Below, piece after piece: positions 1 to 8,160 of a stretch of DNA of 64,000 bases; position 1 is the stretch's first letter, and every line of letters starts with the position of its first letter. Below the pieces are notes generated by a model. The model did not search any database. It saw only the letters and a program-made list of their open reading frames with translations, and was not told the origin of the DNA. The position numbers were made by a program, and so were the translations under genes. This DNA is from Aerococcus viridans. GTDB lineage: Bacteria > Bacillota > Bacilli > Lactobacillales > Aerococcaceae. The stretch is from assembly GCF_002083135.2 (NCBI RefSeq), contig NZ_NBTM02000001.1:1488001-1552000 (forward strand), read 5' to 3'.

Positions 1-1841
1 TGATTAAAGGCCGGTCAGTAAATCCCAGTGACTTGAATAAAATTCAGTCAATGCCTGGATTTATCGGTGTGATGGTTGATTTGGTTGACTTTGATAGCCA
101 ATACCAACAAATTATGGCCAATTTAATGGGGAATGTCATTGTCGCTGATAATCTTGATAATGCCCGTGCGATTGCTAAAGCACTGTATTCTCGCTACCGG
201 ATTGTGACCCTTGAATCAGATGTGATTAACGCTGGCGGGTCAATGACTGGTGGGGCAACGAAACGTAATAACAATGCTGGTTTATTGTCCCGGAAAACGG
301 ATATCGATCATTTAAGTCAGGAAATCAAGACCTTGACTGCAACCGTCACCAACTTGCAAGAAGAGATGCACCAAGCGTCACAAGTATCTGAAAAGATGGT
401 GAAAGAGCTTGAAACAGTCAAAGCACAAGGTGATGAGGCACGCTTTAGTGAACGGACTTTAACGAGTCAAATTGACCAGTTAACCGGGCAAATTGCTGAT
501 TTAACTGAGGCTTTAAAAACTGGTGAAAGCCTGCAAGCTTCTGCTGCAAAAACAAAGGCAAAACAAGAAAAAGCCAAAGCGAAGTTAGAGGCGGATTTAA
601 AAGTTGTTGACGATCAAGTCAACCAATTGAAAAATGTAATTGAGGATATGAACTTGTCCGCTACTGATAAGGCTGAAAAGCGGCGGCAATTACAAGGGCA
701 ATTGCAGGCTGCTGAAACAGATTTAGCGGTCTTAAAATCGCAACACACTCAAGTTGAAAGTCAATTAGCAGGTCAAGAAGCTGAATTAAAAGCAAAAGAA
801 AATCAGGTAAGCCAAGTGGAAGCCGAACTTAAGTTGATGCGGGAAGCTATTTTATCCAATTCTGAAACTTCTGGCACCTTGGAAGCTGACTATCAAGCAG
901 CTGTGAAAGCACAAAAAGACTGTGAAGCTCAATTAAAAGCGGTCCGAAAAATCCGCAATGAGGCGCAGAATAAGGCCGATGCCCTAGACCAAGAAGTTCA
1001 AGAGATGAATACTCATCTCCAAGACTTGCTTGAAAAACAAGCTAAGGTGGAGGCGACAGCTTCTCGATATGAAGTGTCGATTGATAACCATTTAACCCAC
1101 CTTCGGGAAGAATATGGTTTGACATTTGAACGGGCAAGAGCGACGTCAGAATTAACCATGTCTATGGAATCAGCATCCTTAAAAGTTCGTCAGTTGAAAA
1201 AAGAAATTGAACAAATTGGACCAGTTAATTTAGCAGCCATTGATGAGTTTGAAGAAGTAAATCAACGGTTTACCTTTATGCAAAAGCAACGAGATGACGT
1301 GTTGGCTGCCAAAGAAAAACTCTATCAAACAATTTCTGAGATGGATGAAGAGGTAGCTGAACGGTTTGAACAAGCCTTTATTGCTATCCGGGATGCCTTT
1401 GAAGATATCTTTCCTAAATTGTTTGGTGGAGGTCGGGCAAGTTTGAAATTGACGAGGCCGGATAATCTGTTAGAATCAGGAATTGATATTGAAGCTCAAC
1501 CGCCAGGGAAACGGCTTCAACACTTGTCCTTATTATCAGGTGGGGAGAAAGCCTTAACAGCAATCGCCTTATTATTCGCCATTTTAGATGTTAAAACAGT
1601 GCCTTTCTCTATCTTGGATGAGGTGGAAGCAGCCCTTGATGAAGCCAATGTAGCTCGTTACGGTCGGTTTTTACGTGAATTTGCGGATAAGACGCAATTT
1701 ATTGTGATTACCCACCGTAAGGGGACAATGGAATCAGCTAATATCTTGTATGGGGTGACCATGCAGGATTCTGGTGTGTCTAAATTGGCGGCTGTTCGTT
1801 TAGAAGAATTTGATGAGAAATTACTAGAATCATCAAATTAA
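1..1841 (+). CDS. smc: Chromosome segregation ATPase SMC, C-terminal part (partial at left edge)
   Basis: SMC is the ATPase of the bacterial condensin complex; with ScpA and ScpB it organises and segregates the chromosome. The frame is open through the left edge (codons readable from base 3), so the N-terminal Walker A half-head and first coiled coil lie outside. In order one sees the hinge (first 90 residues or so, with the glycine cluster GGSMTGG), a long Gln/Glu/Lys-rich coiled coil of over 300 residues, and the C-terminal half-head with the ABC signature LSGGEKAL, Walker B ILDEVEAALDEANV and the switch His in VITHRKGTM. The TTG at 33 is internal, not a start. No frameshift is seen. ftsY follows two features downstream, the usual Firmicute neighbourhood. 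Confidence 0.97.
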   Translation, partial: IKGRSVNPSDLNKIQSMPGFIGVMVDLVDFDSQYQQIMANLMGNVIVADNLDNARAIAKALYSRYRIVTLESDVINAGGSMTGGATKRNNNAGLLSRKTDIDHLSQEIKTLTATVTNLQEEMHQASQVSEKMVKELETVKAQGDEARFSERTLTSQIDQLTGQIADLTEALKTGESLQASAAKTKAKQEKAKAKLEADLKVVDDQVNQLKNVIEDMNLSATDKAEKRRQLQGQLQAAETDLAVLKSQHTQVESQLAGQEAELKAKENQVSQVEAELKLMREAILSNSETSGTLEADYQAAVKAQKDCEAQLKAVRKIRNEAQNKADALDQEVQEMNTHLQDLLEKQAKVEATASRYEVSIDNHLTHLREEYGLTFERARATSELTMSMESASLKVRQLKKEIEQIGPVNLAAIDEFEEVNQRFTFMQKQRDDVLAAKEKLYQTISEMDEEVAERFEQAFIAIRDAFEDIFPKLFGGGRASLKLTRPDNLLESGIDIEAQPPGKRLQHLSLLSGGEKALTAIALLFAILDVKTVPFSILDEVEAALDEANVARYGRFLREFADKTQFIVITHRKGTMESANILYGVTMQDSGVSKLAAVRLEEFDEKLLESSN

Positions 1842-1923
1842 AGAGGATTTAGTCGTTTTTCATGGGGAAATGTGTCAAAATGTAGGTAATGTAGAAAATA
1901 TTGAACAGAAATATGAGGGCATT

Positions 1924-2745
1924 ATGATTGAATTAATTGCAATTGATTTAGATGGTACTTTACTACGAAATGATAAGACGATTAGTGAGGGTAACCGTGA
2001 AATGATTCGCAAGGCGATAGATAATGGTGTGGATGTTGCGATTTGTACTGGTCGACCACTTGAAGCAATCCAAAATTTCTTGGATACTTTAGCAACCAAT
2101 ACGGCGGATCATTATTCTATCACCTATAACGGCGGGTTAGTTATTCAAAATAAGACTGGTAAGGTGGCTAGCCAAGTGACCATGTCTATGGCGGATGCTA
2201 AACGGTTATATGACGTGATGGCGTCTCTAGAATTACCACTTGAAGCAGTATTGATTGACGCAGTTTACCAATTCCCATTCCCTGAAAACCATCCAGGTCT
2301 TTATCAACAAACAATGAATTTCTTACCATTCAAACAATTTGATATGGACAATTTAGATCCAGAAACGGCAATTTTTAAAGTGGTGATAAATACAGAAACA
2401 GACCATTTAATGCGTATGATTGATCAAATTCCAAACTGGGTATATGAAGATTTCGAAGTGATGCGTAGCCATCCTTTCCAATTAGAAATCATGCCTAAAG
2501 GGATTGATAAAGGAACTGGTGTGAGTCATCTAGCCGATATTTTAGAATTAACTAAAGACCAAGTGATGGTAATTGGTGACGAGGAGAATGACTTAGCTAT
2601 GCTTAAGTGGGCAGGTACATCTGTGGTGATGGAAAATGGTCGCCCAGATGTAAAAGCGTTCGCAGATTATATCACAGATTCTAATGAAAATGACGGGGTT
2701 GCTAAAGCAATTGACCATTTTGTTTTCTTTGAAACAGATAATTAA
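1924..2745 (+). CDS. Cof-type HAD-superfamily phosphatase
   Basis: Mg-dependent phosphatase of the HAD IIB (Cof/SupH) group, which dephosphorylate sugar phosphates, PLP or flavin precursors; the substrate here cannot be read from sequence. 273 residues, the usual length. Motif I is DLDGTLL at residues 7-13 with the two catalytic Asp, motif II is the Thr in ICTGRP, and the C-terminal motif IV is GDEENDLAML. The ATG at 1924 is preferred over upstream starts (for example ATG at 1870) because MIELIAIDLDGTLL is the normal family N-terminus; the ribosome site (gaggg) is weak. It sits between smc and ftsY, about 80 bases after smc, and may be cotranscribed with smc. Confidence 0.9.
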   Translation: MIELIAIDLDGTLLRNDKTISEGNREMIRKAIDNGVDVAICTGRPLEAIQNFLDTLATNTADHYSITYNGGLVIQNKTGKVASQVTMSMADAKRLYDVMASLELPLEAVLIDAVYQFPFPENHPGLYQQTMNFLPFKQFDMDNLDPETAIFKVVINTETDHLMRMIDQIPNWVYEDFEVMRSHPFQLEIMPKGIDKGTGVSHLADILELTKDQVMVIGDEENDLAMLKWAGTSVVMENGRPDVKAFADYITDSNENDGVAKAIDHFVFFETDN

Positions 2746-2755
2746 TAGTTATAAT
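2729..2755 (+). promoter_or_regulatory. Candidate promoter for the 2760-3017 element
   Basis: TTGAAA (2729-2734) and a perfect TATAAT (2750-2755) with a short 15-base spacer. The predicted transcription start, about 2761-2763, falls exactly at the beginning of the outer closing stem of the downstream structured element. It overlaps the end of the HAD gene. The spacing is shorter than optimal, so this is a candidate only. Confidence 0.45.
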
Positions 2756-2759
2756 AACT

Positions 2760-3017
2760 ATTTTAAATTTCTAAAATTGTAAGTAAGCCGTAGGCTTTCA
2801 CTACTTCTAGCATTGCCTTAAATGCAGTGGGACCGGAATTAGCCAAAGTCTAATTCCTTGTCTGACGATTCTGAGAGTAAGGCATAAATGCCAACTCTCT
2901 GATATGGGTCAGTCATCCTTTTTCACTGCTAAGGCATGCTAGGATAGTTCCAGCCTTATGTTGAACACGACTGACACTATTTAATACAAGAAGTAGTCAG
3001 TACAATAAATTTAAAAT
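2760..3017 (+). ncRNA. Candidate structured RNA between the HAD gene and ftsY
   Basis: No protein frame is visible in this 460-base gap, but it is packed with complementary segments. Outer stem 2760-2770 with 3007-3017 (11 bp) and 2776-2781 with 3001-3006; hairpin 2785-2797 (AAGCC, loop GTA); long-range stem 2800-2807 with 2990-2997 (ACTACTTC/GAAGTAGT); 2807-2820 with 2930-2942 (13 bp, one bulge) continued by 2824-2829 with 2924-2929 (GCAGTG/CACTGC); hairpins 2835-2857 (8 bp) and 2873-2899 (GAGAGT plus GGCA arms). GTCAGTC at 2908-2914 can pair with GACTGAC at 2969-2975, outside the enclosing helix, a possible pseudoknot; the latter can instead pair with 2996-3001. It lacks the hallmarks of RNase P, tmRNA, SRP and 6S RNA. 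A miniature inverted-repeat element is the main alternative. Strand is inferred from the promoter and neighbours. Confidence 0.5.
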
Positions 3018-3209
3018 TTGTATCATAATGTCAACTTTATCAAATGGCATTTGGTTCTTGAAAATCTGTTTCAATTGTTTTCCATGGATAATATTTTAAA
3101 AGTATTCTGGTCGATTATTTTATAATATAGAGTAGGTTCGTTGATATATTACTTGACCTATAGTTTTATGATTACACACGAGATTTTATTTTAGTAAAGG
3201 AGTGATACG

Positions 3210-4235
3210 ATGGGATTATTTGACCGTATTAAACGCGCGTTTACGGGTGAGGATGAGATTGTTGAGCAACAGCGTCAATCTGAATCACCTAGTCAAGAGC
3301 AGATTGTCTTTGAAAAGTACGATAAGGGTGTTGAGAAGACACGACGTTCTTTCTCTGACCGTATGAATGAATTGTTTGCTGGTTTCCGCCAAGTGGATGA
3401 TGAATTTTTTGATGATTTAGAAGAAACTTTCATTTCTTCTGATGTTGGTTTTGACATGACACTTGCCTTATCTGACGCAGTACGTGAGGAAGTACAACGT
3501 CGCGGTGCTATTTCAGGTGAACAAGTAAAAGATGTCATCATTGAGAAAATGGTGGAGATTTACGACAAAGGTGGCGAGCCGAATGTTGAAATCAATGAAA
3601 ATCCAGATGGTCCAACAGTTGTTCTATTTGTTGGGGTGAACGGTGTCGGCAAAACGACTACCATTGGGAAAATGGCTTACCAATTAAAACAAGATGGTAA
3701 AAAAGTCTTGCTTGCTGCAGGGGATACGTTCCGTGCGGGTGCGATTGAACAATTAGAAGAATGGGCACGCCGTATTGATGTACCAATCGTGACTGGTAAG
3801 GCGCAAGGAGATCCAGCTTCTGTGGCTTTTGACGCTGCTAAAACTGCGCGTGAAGGTGGTTATGACTACTTATTAGTAGATACAGCTGGACGACTACAAA
3901 CTAAAATTAATCTAATGAATGAATTAGATAAAATGAAACGTATCTTAACGAGAGAATTGCCTGGTTCGCCTCATGAAATATTATTGGTACTCGATGCAAC
4001 AACAGGACAAAATGCCTTAGTCCAAGCTAAAGAGTTTGATAAGACTGTAGATATCGATGGTATTGTCTTAACCAAACTTGATGGAACTGCCAAGGGTGGC
4101 GTGATTTTTGCGATTCGCTATGAGATGGATATTCCCGTTAAATTTATCGGACTTGGTGAAAAAGTCGATGACCTGCAAGTATTTGATGCAGAGAAATTCA
4201 TTTACCAATTAATTAAAGAGGTTGTAGAAGTTTAA
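3210..4235 (+). CDS. ftsY: Signal recognition particle receptor FtsY
   Basis: SRP receptor GTPase that docks ribosome-SRP complexes to the Sec translocon at the inner face of the membrane and pairs with Ffh (encoded at 14096). 341 residues. A short charged A region (about residues 1-45, GEDEIVEQQ) is followed by the N domain helices and the G domain: P-loop GVNGVGKTTT near residue 142, DTAGRLQT and TKLDGTAKGG. The short A region is normal for Firmicutes. Start ATG at 3210 has a strong site AAAGGAG. A TATAAT at 3121-3126 is a possible -10 with no clear -35. A strong terminator follows at 4251. Confidence 0.97.
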   Translation: MGLFDRIKRAFTGEDEIVEQQRQSESPSQEQIVFEKYDKGVEKTRRSFSDRMNELFAGFRQVDDEFFDDLEETFISSDVGFDMTLALSDAVREEVQRRGAISGEQVKDVIIEKMVEIYDKGGEPNVEINENPDGPTVVLFVGVNGVGKTTTIGKMAYQLKQDGKKVLLAAGDTFRAGAIEQLEEWARRIDVPIVTGKAQGDPASVAFDAAKTAREGGYDYLLVDTAGRLQTKINLMNELDKMKRILTRELPGSPHEILLVLDATTGQNALVQAKEFDKTVDIDGIVLTKLDGTAKGGVIFAIRYEMDIPVKFIGLGEKVDDLQVFDAEKFIYQLIKEVVEV

Positions 4236-4250
4236 TTTGAATAGATAGCA

Positions 4251-4299
4251 ATAGACTAACTTAAGCCATAGATGAATGGTCAAGTTAGTCTATTTTTTT
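4251..4299 (+). terminator. Rho-independent terminator after ftsY
   Basis: ATAGACTAACTT (4251-4262) pairs perfectly with AAGTTAGTCTAT (4282-4293), 12 bp, followed by a run of T. It closes the smc-ftsY region. Confidence 0.9.
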
Positions 4300-4525
4300 G
4301 AATATAGAATAAAGAATTGAATTTTGGTTAATCGTATTTCTGGTCACTATTGCCGGTTGCGATGTTAATTTAAGGCATTTTCCCTATCCAATCACTTTGA
4401 AGTGTTACTTTTAGACAAATCTCTATGCTATTTGTGAAATTTATCCATAAAAAACTTGCCTGGAATGAGAATAGGCCTGTTTGTATTGAAGAAAAAAATT
4501 AAGCTGTGGCGCTAAAGTGAATTGA

Positions 4526-4560
4526 TGTACTGAAAATTGTTGGGTTGTATTTTCAGTACA
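4526..4560. repeat. Perfect 12-bp inverted repeat in an otherwise empty gap
   Basis: TGTACTGAAAAT (4526-4537) and ATTTTCAGTACA (4549-4560) form a 12-bp stem with an 11-base loop. There is no T run on either side, so it is not a clear terminator for the minus-strand gene that ends at 4612. Nothing else is recognised in 4300-4611. Confidence 0.6.
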
Positions 4561-4611
4561 CCTCTGTTATAGCGATTTCAGCTTTGTTATCGGTCGTTAT
4601 TTTTACCTTTC

Positions 4612-4857
4612 TCAACCAGATTGTTGCTTGTCTCGGATAGTATCAATCGCAAGAATAATCGCGAGGACAATAATGGGGTCTACTTGAGTATCATCAATCG
4701 TCATTTCAAACGTATCTGACCAAGATAGCATTTTTGCTTTAACCTCCGCAATTGTCTGATTTTGTTCATCTTTGATGACGTAATTCCAACCTAAAAAGTC
4801 TCCTTGAATTGTCCATCCAATATCTTGAATGGCCATTTTGGTTTTAAATAAGGTCAT
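4612..4857 (-). CDS. LURP-one/YxjI-like protein, C-terminal half (frameshift remnant)
   Basis: 81 residues that align with the second half of the intact 163-residue paralogue at 56553 (Lys-rich start, a WxxxGxxxGW core, a hydrophobic tail PIIVLAIILAIDTI like PIILGVVMAIDLV). The family adopts a Tubby/LURP-one barrel; its function in bacteria is not established. On the minus strand the N-terminal half ends in TGA that overlaps this ATG (ATGA), so the two halves could be translated in a coupled way, but restoring one A in the run of six A just before the stop would fuse them into a normal-length protein. I read this as one gene broken by a one-base deletion, or a slippage site. Confidence 0.7.
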   Translation of the reverse strand: MTLFKTKMAIQDIGWTIQGDFLGWNYVIKDEQNQTIAEVKAKMLSWSDTFEMTIDDTQVDPIIVLAIILAIDTIRDKQQSG

Positions 4858-5084
4858 CTTTTTTGGATAGTCGCCACGTAATCATCGCCTTGGTAAACCT
4901 TTAGCTGGGTTAAAAAGCGAAAAGGAGATTCTTTAACATAAGCCAGTTCCTCATTTGTTAGGGCATCATAAATCCGTAATTGGCGACCAACTGAAAATAA
5001 TTTGCCAGATACACGAAACAGGGGTGTTTGATTGTGGTCGTAAATATTAAAATCCTGCTTCAACGAAAATAACTTTTGCTTCAT
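4854..5084 (-). CDS. LURP-one/YxjI-like protein, N-terminal half (frameshift remnant)
   Basis: 76 residues starting MKQKLFSLKQDFNIYD, matching the start of the 163-residue paralogue at 56553 (MKNQLLSLKRDFNL). It ends with IQKR and a TGA inside CAAAAAAGATGA; the paralogue continues at the same place with IRKKISLF, and one more A would give IQKK followed in frame by the partner at 4612-4857. No good ribosome site lies close to the ATG; an AGGAGG sits about 20 bases upstream inside a long palindrome (5098-5137). The product alone would be half a barrel, so probably not functional unless frameshifting joins the halves. Confidence 0.7.
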   Translation of the reverse strand: MKQKLFSLKQDFNIYDHNQTPLFRVSGKLFSVGRQLRIYDALTNEELAYVKESPFRFLTQLKVYQGDDYVATIQKR

Positions 5085-5097
5085 TTACAAGCTGTCA

Positions 5098-5137
5098 GCT
5101 AATTCCTCCTAGGTATTGATACCCAGGAGGAATTAGC
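5098..5137. repeat. 40-base near-perfect palindrome containing CCTCCT/AGGAGG
   Basis: GCTAATTCCTCCT (5098-5110) pairs with AGGAGGAATTAGC (5125-5137), and GGTAT with ATACC inside, leaving a 2-base loop. It lies between the minus-strand LURP-one remnant and tnpB. It could be the left-end hairpin of the tnpB element or an RNA hairpin that hides a Shine-Dalgarno sequence on the minus transcript. There is no T run, so a terminator is unlikely. Confidence 0.7.
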
Positions 5138-5233
5138 GAAATAGACTGCTCTTTTTGTTGATTTTACTAGGTTATCTTTTATGTTTCCTCTAAATAGAGG
5201 GTATAATGTATTTAAGAGAAAAGAGGTGATAAG

Positions 5234-6469
5234 ATGCAGTTAACGAAAACAATTAAAGTGCAATTATACCCAAGTGCTAGTGATATTGAAAAGTTCGAAG
5301 AAACTCAACAACAGTTTTTAAACGCTTGTAATTTTGTTTCGACATATATCTTTGACCATGACTTTGAATTAGGTCAAACGACTTTGCACAACGCCTTGTA
5401 TCATCAGATACGTCAGGATTTTGGGCTGCAATCGCAAATGGCCCAGTCCGTGATGCGTACGGTAATCGCGAGATATAAGACCGTGAAAACACAGTTTAAA
5501 CAAAAACATAAGCGTTATAAAGATATCCATACAGGTAAATATCATACGCTATATAAAGACCTTTACCATTTAACGAAACCCCTAGGGTTTAAGCAACCAG
5601 TCGCTGTGTTCGTACGTAATCGTAACTACGCTTATCACCAAAACAATACCTATTCACTGACGACCAATCAAGGACGAATTAAAGTGTCTTGTGATAAGCA
5701 ACATATCGATTATCTTCAACAATGTAGCCAGAATGCTTACAAGTTCGGTCAAGCTGAATTACTCTGTCGTAAGGGTAAGTGGTTCTTACACGTGTCCGCA
5801 AGTAAAGAGATAGACAGCCCAGATGAAACTAATATTCAACGTATTGTAGGCATTGACCGTGGTTTAAGACAGATACTAACTATTGCGGATGATACAGCTC
5901 ATACTACCTTCTATTCGGGTAAAAGCTTGATGAAGAAAAGACGGCGTTTTAAGGAATTGCGCCAGTCCTTACAAGCGAAGAACACCAAATCAAGTCGTAG
6001 ACGCCTTAAAACAATTGAAAGACGAGAGAACCGCTGGATGAATGATGTGAACCATCAATTATCAAAGACACTCGTTGACCGATACGGGGCCAATACCTTG
6101 TTTGTGGTGGAAGATCTTACGAACGTTACTTTTAACACGACTCACCACCGTAAGCAAGATGCACGGTATGAACACCATTCTTGGCGATTCTTCGATTTTG
6201 AAGAAAAGTTAATGTATAAAGCTTTAGAAAGTGGTTCGCAAGTTTTAAAAGTATCCGCACAATTTACGTCCCAACGTTGTCCGAAATGCGAATCAATTGA
6301 TAGAGCTAATAGACAACAAGATAAGCACTTGTTTACTTGTCAAAATTGTGGGTATCAATCAAATGATGACCGTGTGGCAGCTATCAACATTCAAGAATTG
6401 GGTCACCGATATCTGTCGAGTGAGAAAAACCCGCGGTTTGAAAAAGTTGTGCCAATACAAAATTATTAA
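5234..6469 (+). CDS. tnpB: TnpB RNA-guided nuclease of an IS200/IS605 (IS1341-type) element
   Basis: TnpB is the transposon-encoded RNA-guided nuclease ancestral to Cas12; it cuts DNA at a TAM next to a guide and helps retain the element. 411 residues, full length. The split RuvC site appears intact: Asp208 in GIDRGLRQ, Glu293 in VVEDLTN and Asp379 in NDDRVAAINI, with the zinc finger CPKC (349-352) and CQNC (369-372). An N-terminal helix-turn-helix region begins MQLTKTIKVQLYP. Start ATG 5234 has AAGAGGTG upstream, and TATAAT at 5202-5207 is a likely -10. No TnpA (Y1 transposase) is nearby, so the element would need one in trans. Downstream hairpins probably form the guide RNA and right end. 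Confidence 0.95.
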   Translation: MQLTKTIKVQLYPSASDIEKFEETQQQFLNACNFVSTYIFDHDFELGQTTLHNALYHQIRQDFGLQSQMAQSVMRTVIARYKTVKTQFKQKHKRYKDIHTGKYHTLYKDLYHLTKPLGFKQPVAVFVRNRNYAYHQNNTYSLTTNQGRIKVSCDKQHIDYLQQCSQNAYKFGQAELLCRKGKWFLHVSASKEIDSPDETNIQRIVGIDRGLRQILTIADDTAHTTFYSGKSLMKKRRRFKELRQSLQAKNTKSSRRRLKTIERRENRWMNDVNHQLSKTLVDRYGANTLFVVEDLTNVTFNTTHHRKQDARYEHHSWRFFDFEEKLMYKALESGSQVLKVSAQFTSQRCPKCESIDRANRQQDKHLFTCQNCGYQSNDDRVAAINIQELGHRYLSSEKNPRFEKVVPIQNY

Positions 6470-6625
6470 ACGTAAAACAATATTCGGTAAGTGTCTACAG
6501 ACCGCTTACTGATGGGGTGCCAGTCAACCATCCCTTAGTGTCTTTAAACGGTTGGAGATATTATATCGTTTGTACAACCACCATGTTTAGGACAAACTCT
6601 CTGTTTTAACAGAGAGTAGTTGATA
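6470..6625 (+). ncRNA. Candidate TnpB guide RNA (omega/reRNA) scaffold and element right end
   Basis: In IS605-type elements the guide RNA covers the 3' end of tnpB and the right end, and its guide is the flanking DNA. Here the bases after the stop form CGGTAAGTG (6485-6493) with CGCTTACTG (6503-6511), GATGG/CCATC (6511-6515, 6528-6532) or the alternative CAACC/GGTTG (6525-6529, 6550-6554), and a final 8-bp hairpin ACTCTCTG/CAGAGAGT (6596-6617). The right end and any guide would follow at about 6618-6640. The rest of the gap to serC (6640-6960) shows only AT-rich DNA with TATAAT at 6910-6915. Boundaries are not proven. Confidence 0.45.
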
Positions 6626-6972
6626 TACAATTTCATGTTTCCATCCCCTTACACTTCTTTTTTAAAATTATAACTTATAAAATTTAGAAAGAACAATATA
6701 TGTACTAATTGGTTAGAAATCAGTATCTTTTCTATTTCTTTAATTTACGAACTTTGATATAATTGATTTGTGAAATATGGGTTTATTAACGTACAAAACT
6801 CGTAAAATTAAAGATTATATTCTGTTTTTATATGCACAAAGTGTTATTTGGATAAAAAATGAGAGAAAAATAAGTTGAGATTAGGGTAGATTAAAATTTG
6901 ATGAAAATATATAATAGTGGTGACGATGTGAAGTCGTTCAAAATATGTAAACCAATAGATGGAGGAAATTAA

Positions 6973-8055
6973 ATGACAACTGTTTATAATTTCTCAGCTG
7001 GTCCGGCAGTATTGCCCAAGGCTGTATTAGAACAAGCACAAGCGGAACTTTTAAATTACAACGGTACAGAAATGTCCGTGATGGAATTGAGTCACCGCTC
7101 ATCCTCCTTCGTTGATATTATCGAACGAGCTGAACAACAACTACGCGATTTGATGCACATTCCTGATCACTATAAAGTTTTATTCTTACAAGGCGGTGCA
7201 ACACAACAATTCACCATGGTACCAGCAAACCTTGCGAAAGGGCGAAAGGCTCAATATGTGAATACTGGTTCATGGGCTACAAAAGCCATTAAAGCAGCCG
7301 AAAATTTAGATAATGTGTCGGTTGATGTCATTGCATCTTCTAAAGCGGACGGTTTTACTTCTGTACCTGATTTTGCTATTGAAGTTGTTGATTCAGAAGC
7401 TGCTTACCTACACATCACAACTAACGAAACAATTGGTGGTGTTACATTCCATGATATCCCAGCTTTTGATGGCGTGACTTTAGTAGCGGATATGTCCTCT
7501 AATATTTTAGCGAATGACTATAAAGTAGAAGATTTCGGTTTAATTTATGCTGGTGCACAAAAGAACTTGGGACCTTCAGGGGTGACAATTGTTATTGTAC
7601 GAGAAGATTTACTGAAAGAAGATAAATCTCTACCAGACTTCTTCTCTTATGCAACACAAGCAGATAAAGGTTCTATGATTAATACACCACCAACATTTGC
7701 GATTTATATGGTTGGTTTAGTATTAGAATGGGTAGCAGCACAAGGCGGACAAGAAGCCATGTATGCTAACGCTAAAGAACGTGCGAACTTATTATATGAC
7801 TACATTGATCAATCTGACTTATTTGTAAATCATGTAAAAGTAGAAAACCGTTCATTAACCAATATACCATTCTTAACGAATGATCCTGAATTAGATAAGA
7901 AATTTATCGCTGAAGCGGATGCTGCTGGATTCAAACAATTAAAAGGCCACCGTTCAGTGGGTGGTATGCGCGCTAGTTTGTATAATGCTTTCCCATTAGA
8001 AGGGGTTAAAGCACTAGTAGCATTTATGAAATCATTTGAAGAGGAAAATAAATAG
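6973..8055 (+). CDS. serC: Phosphoserine aminotransferase
   Basis: PLP enzyme that converts 3-phosphohydroxypyruvate and glutamate to phosphoserine, second step of serine synthesis. 360 residues, class V aminotransferase. N-terminal [10 protein letters not shown] is diagnostic; the PLP lysine is Lys197 in [11 protein letters not shown]-terminal [15 protein letters not shown] is also typical. Start ATG 6973 has GGAGG eight bases upstream. serA follows after about 100 bases, so the two likely form an operon; no serB is seen here. A TATAAT at 6910 is the best upstream -10. Confidence 0.97.
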   Translation: MTTVYNFSAGPAVLPKAVLEQAQAELLNYNGTEMSVMELSHRSSSFVDIIERAEQQLRDLMHIPDHYKVLFLQGGATQQFTMVPANLAKGRKAQYVNTGSWATKAIKAAENLDNVSVDVIASSKADGFTSVPDFAIEVVDSEAAYLHITTNETIGGVTFHDIPAFDGVTLVADMSSNILANDYKVEDFGLIYAGAQKNLGPSGVTIVIVREDLLKEDKSLPDFFSYATQADKGSMINTPPTFAIYMVGLVLEWVAAQGGQEAMYANAKERANLLYDYIDQSDLFVNHVKVENRSLTNIPFLTNDPELDKKFIAEADAAGFKQLKGHRSVGGMRASLYNAFPLEGVKALVAFMKSFEEENK

Positions 8056-8160
8056 CCGATCAACAACTTAAATAGTCGGCTTACAGTGTAATGATGGTTA
8101 TCAACCGACATGTAACCGGATGTTGTGCCCGCTTTAAAGTATGGAGGAATTATTGAACAA

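Noticed and set aside
2760-3017. RNase P, tmRNA, SRP RNA or 6S RNA
   Set aside because: Hallmark sequences of those RNAs are absent and the layout of stems differs.
4526-4560. Terminator for the minus-strand LURP-one remnant
   Set aside because: Perfect hairpin but no T run in either direction, so kept only as an inverted repeat.
6297-6512. Small frame overlapping the 3' end of tnpB
   Set aside because: Overlaps the conserved zinc-finger and RuvC III codons of tnpB in another frame; the region is better explained as guide RNA scaffold.
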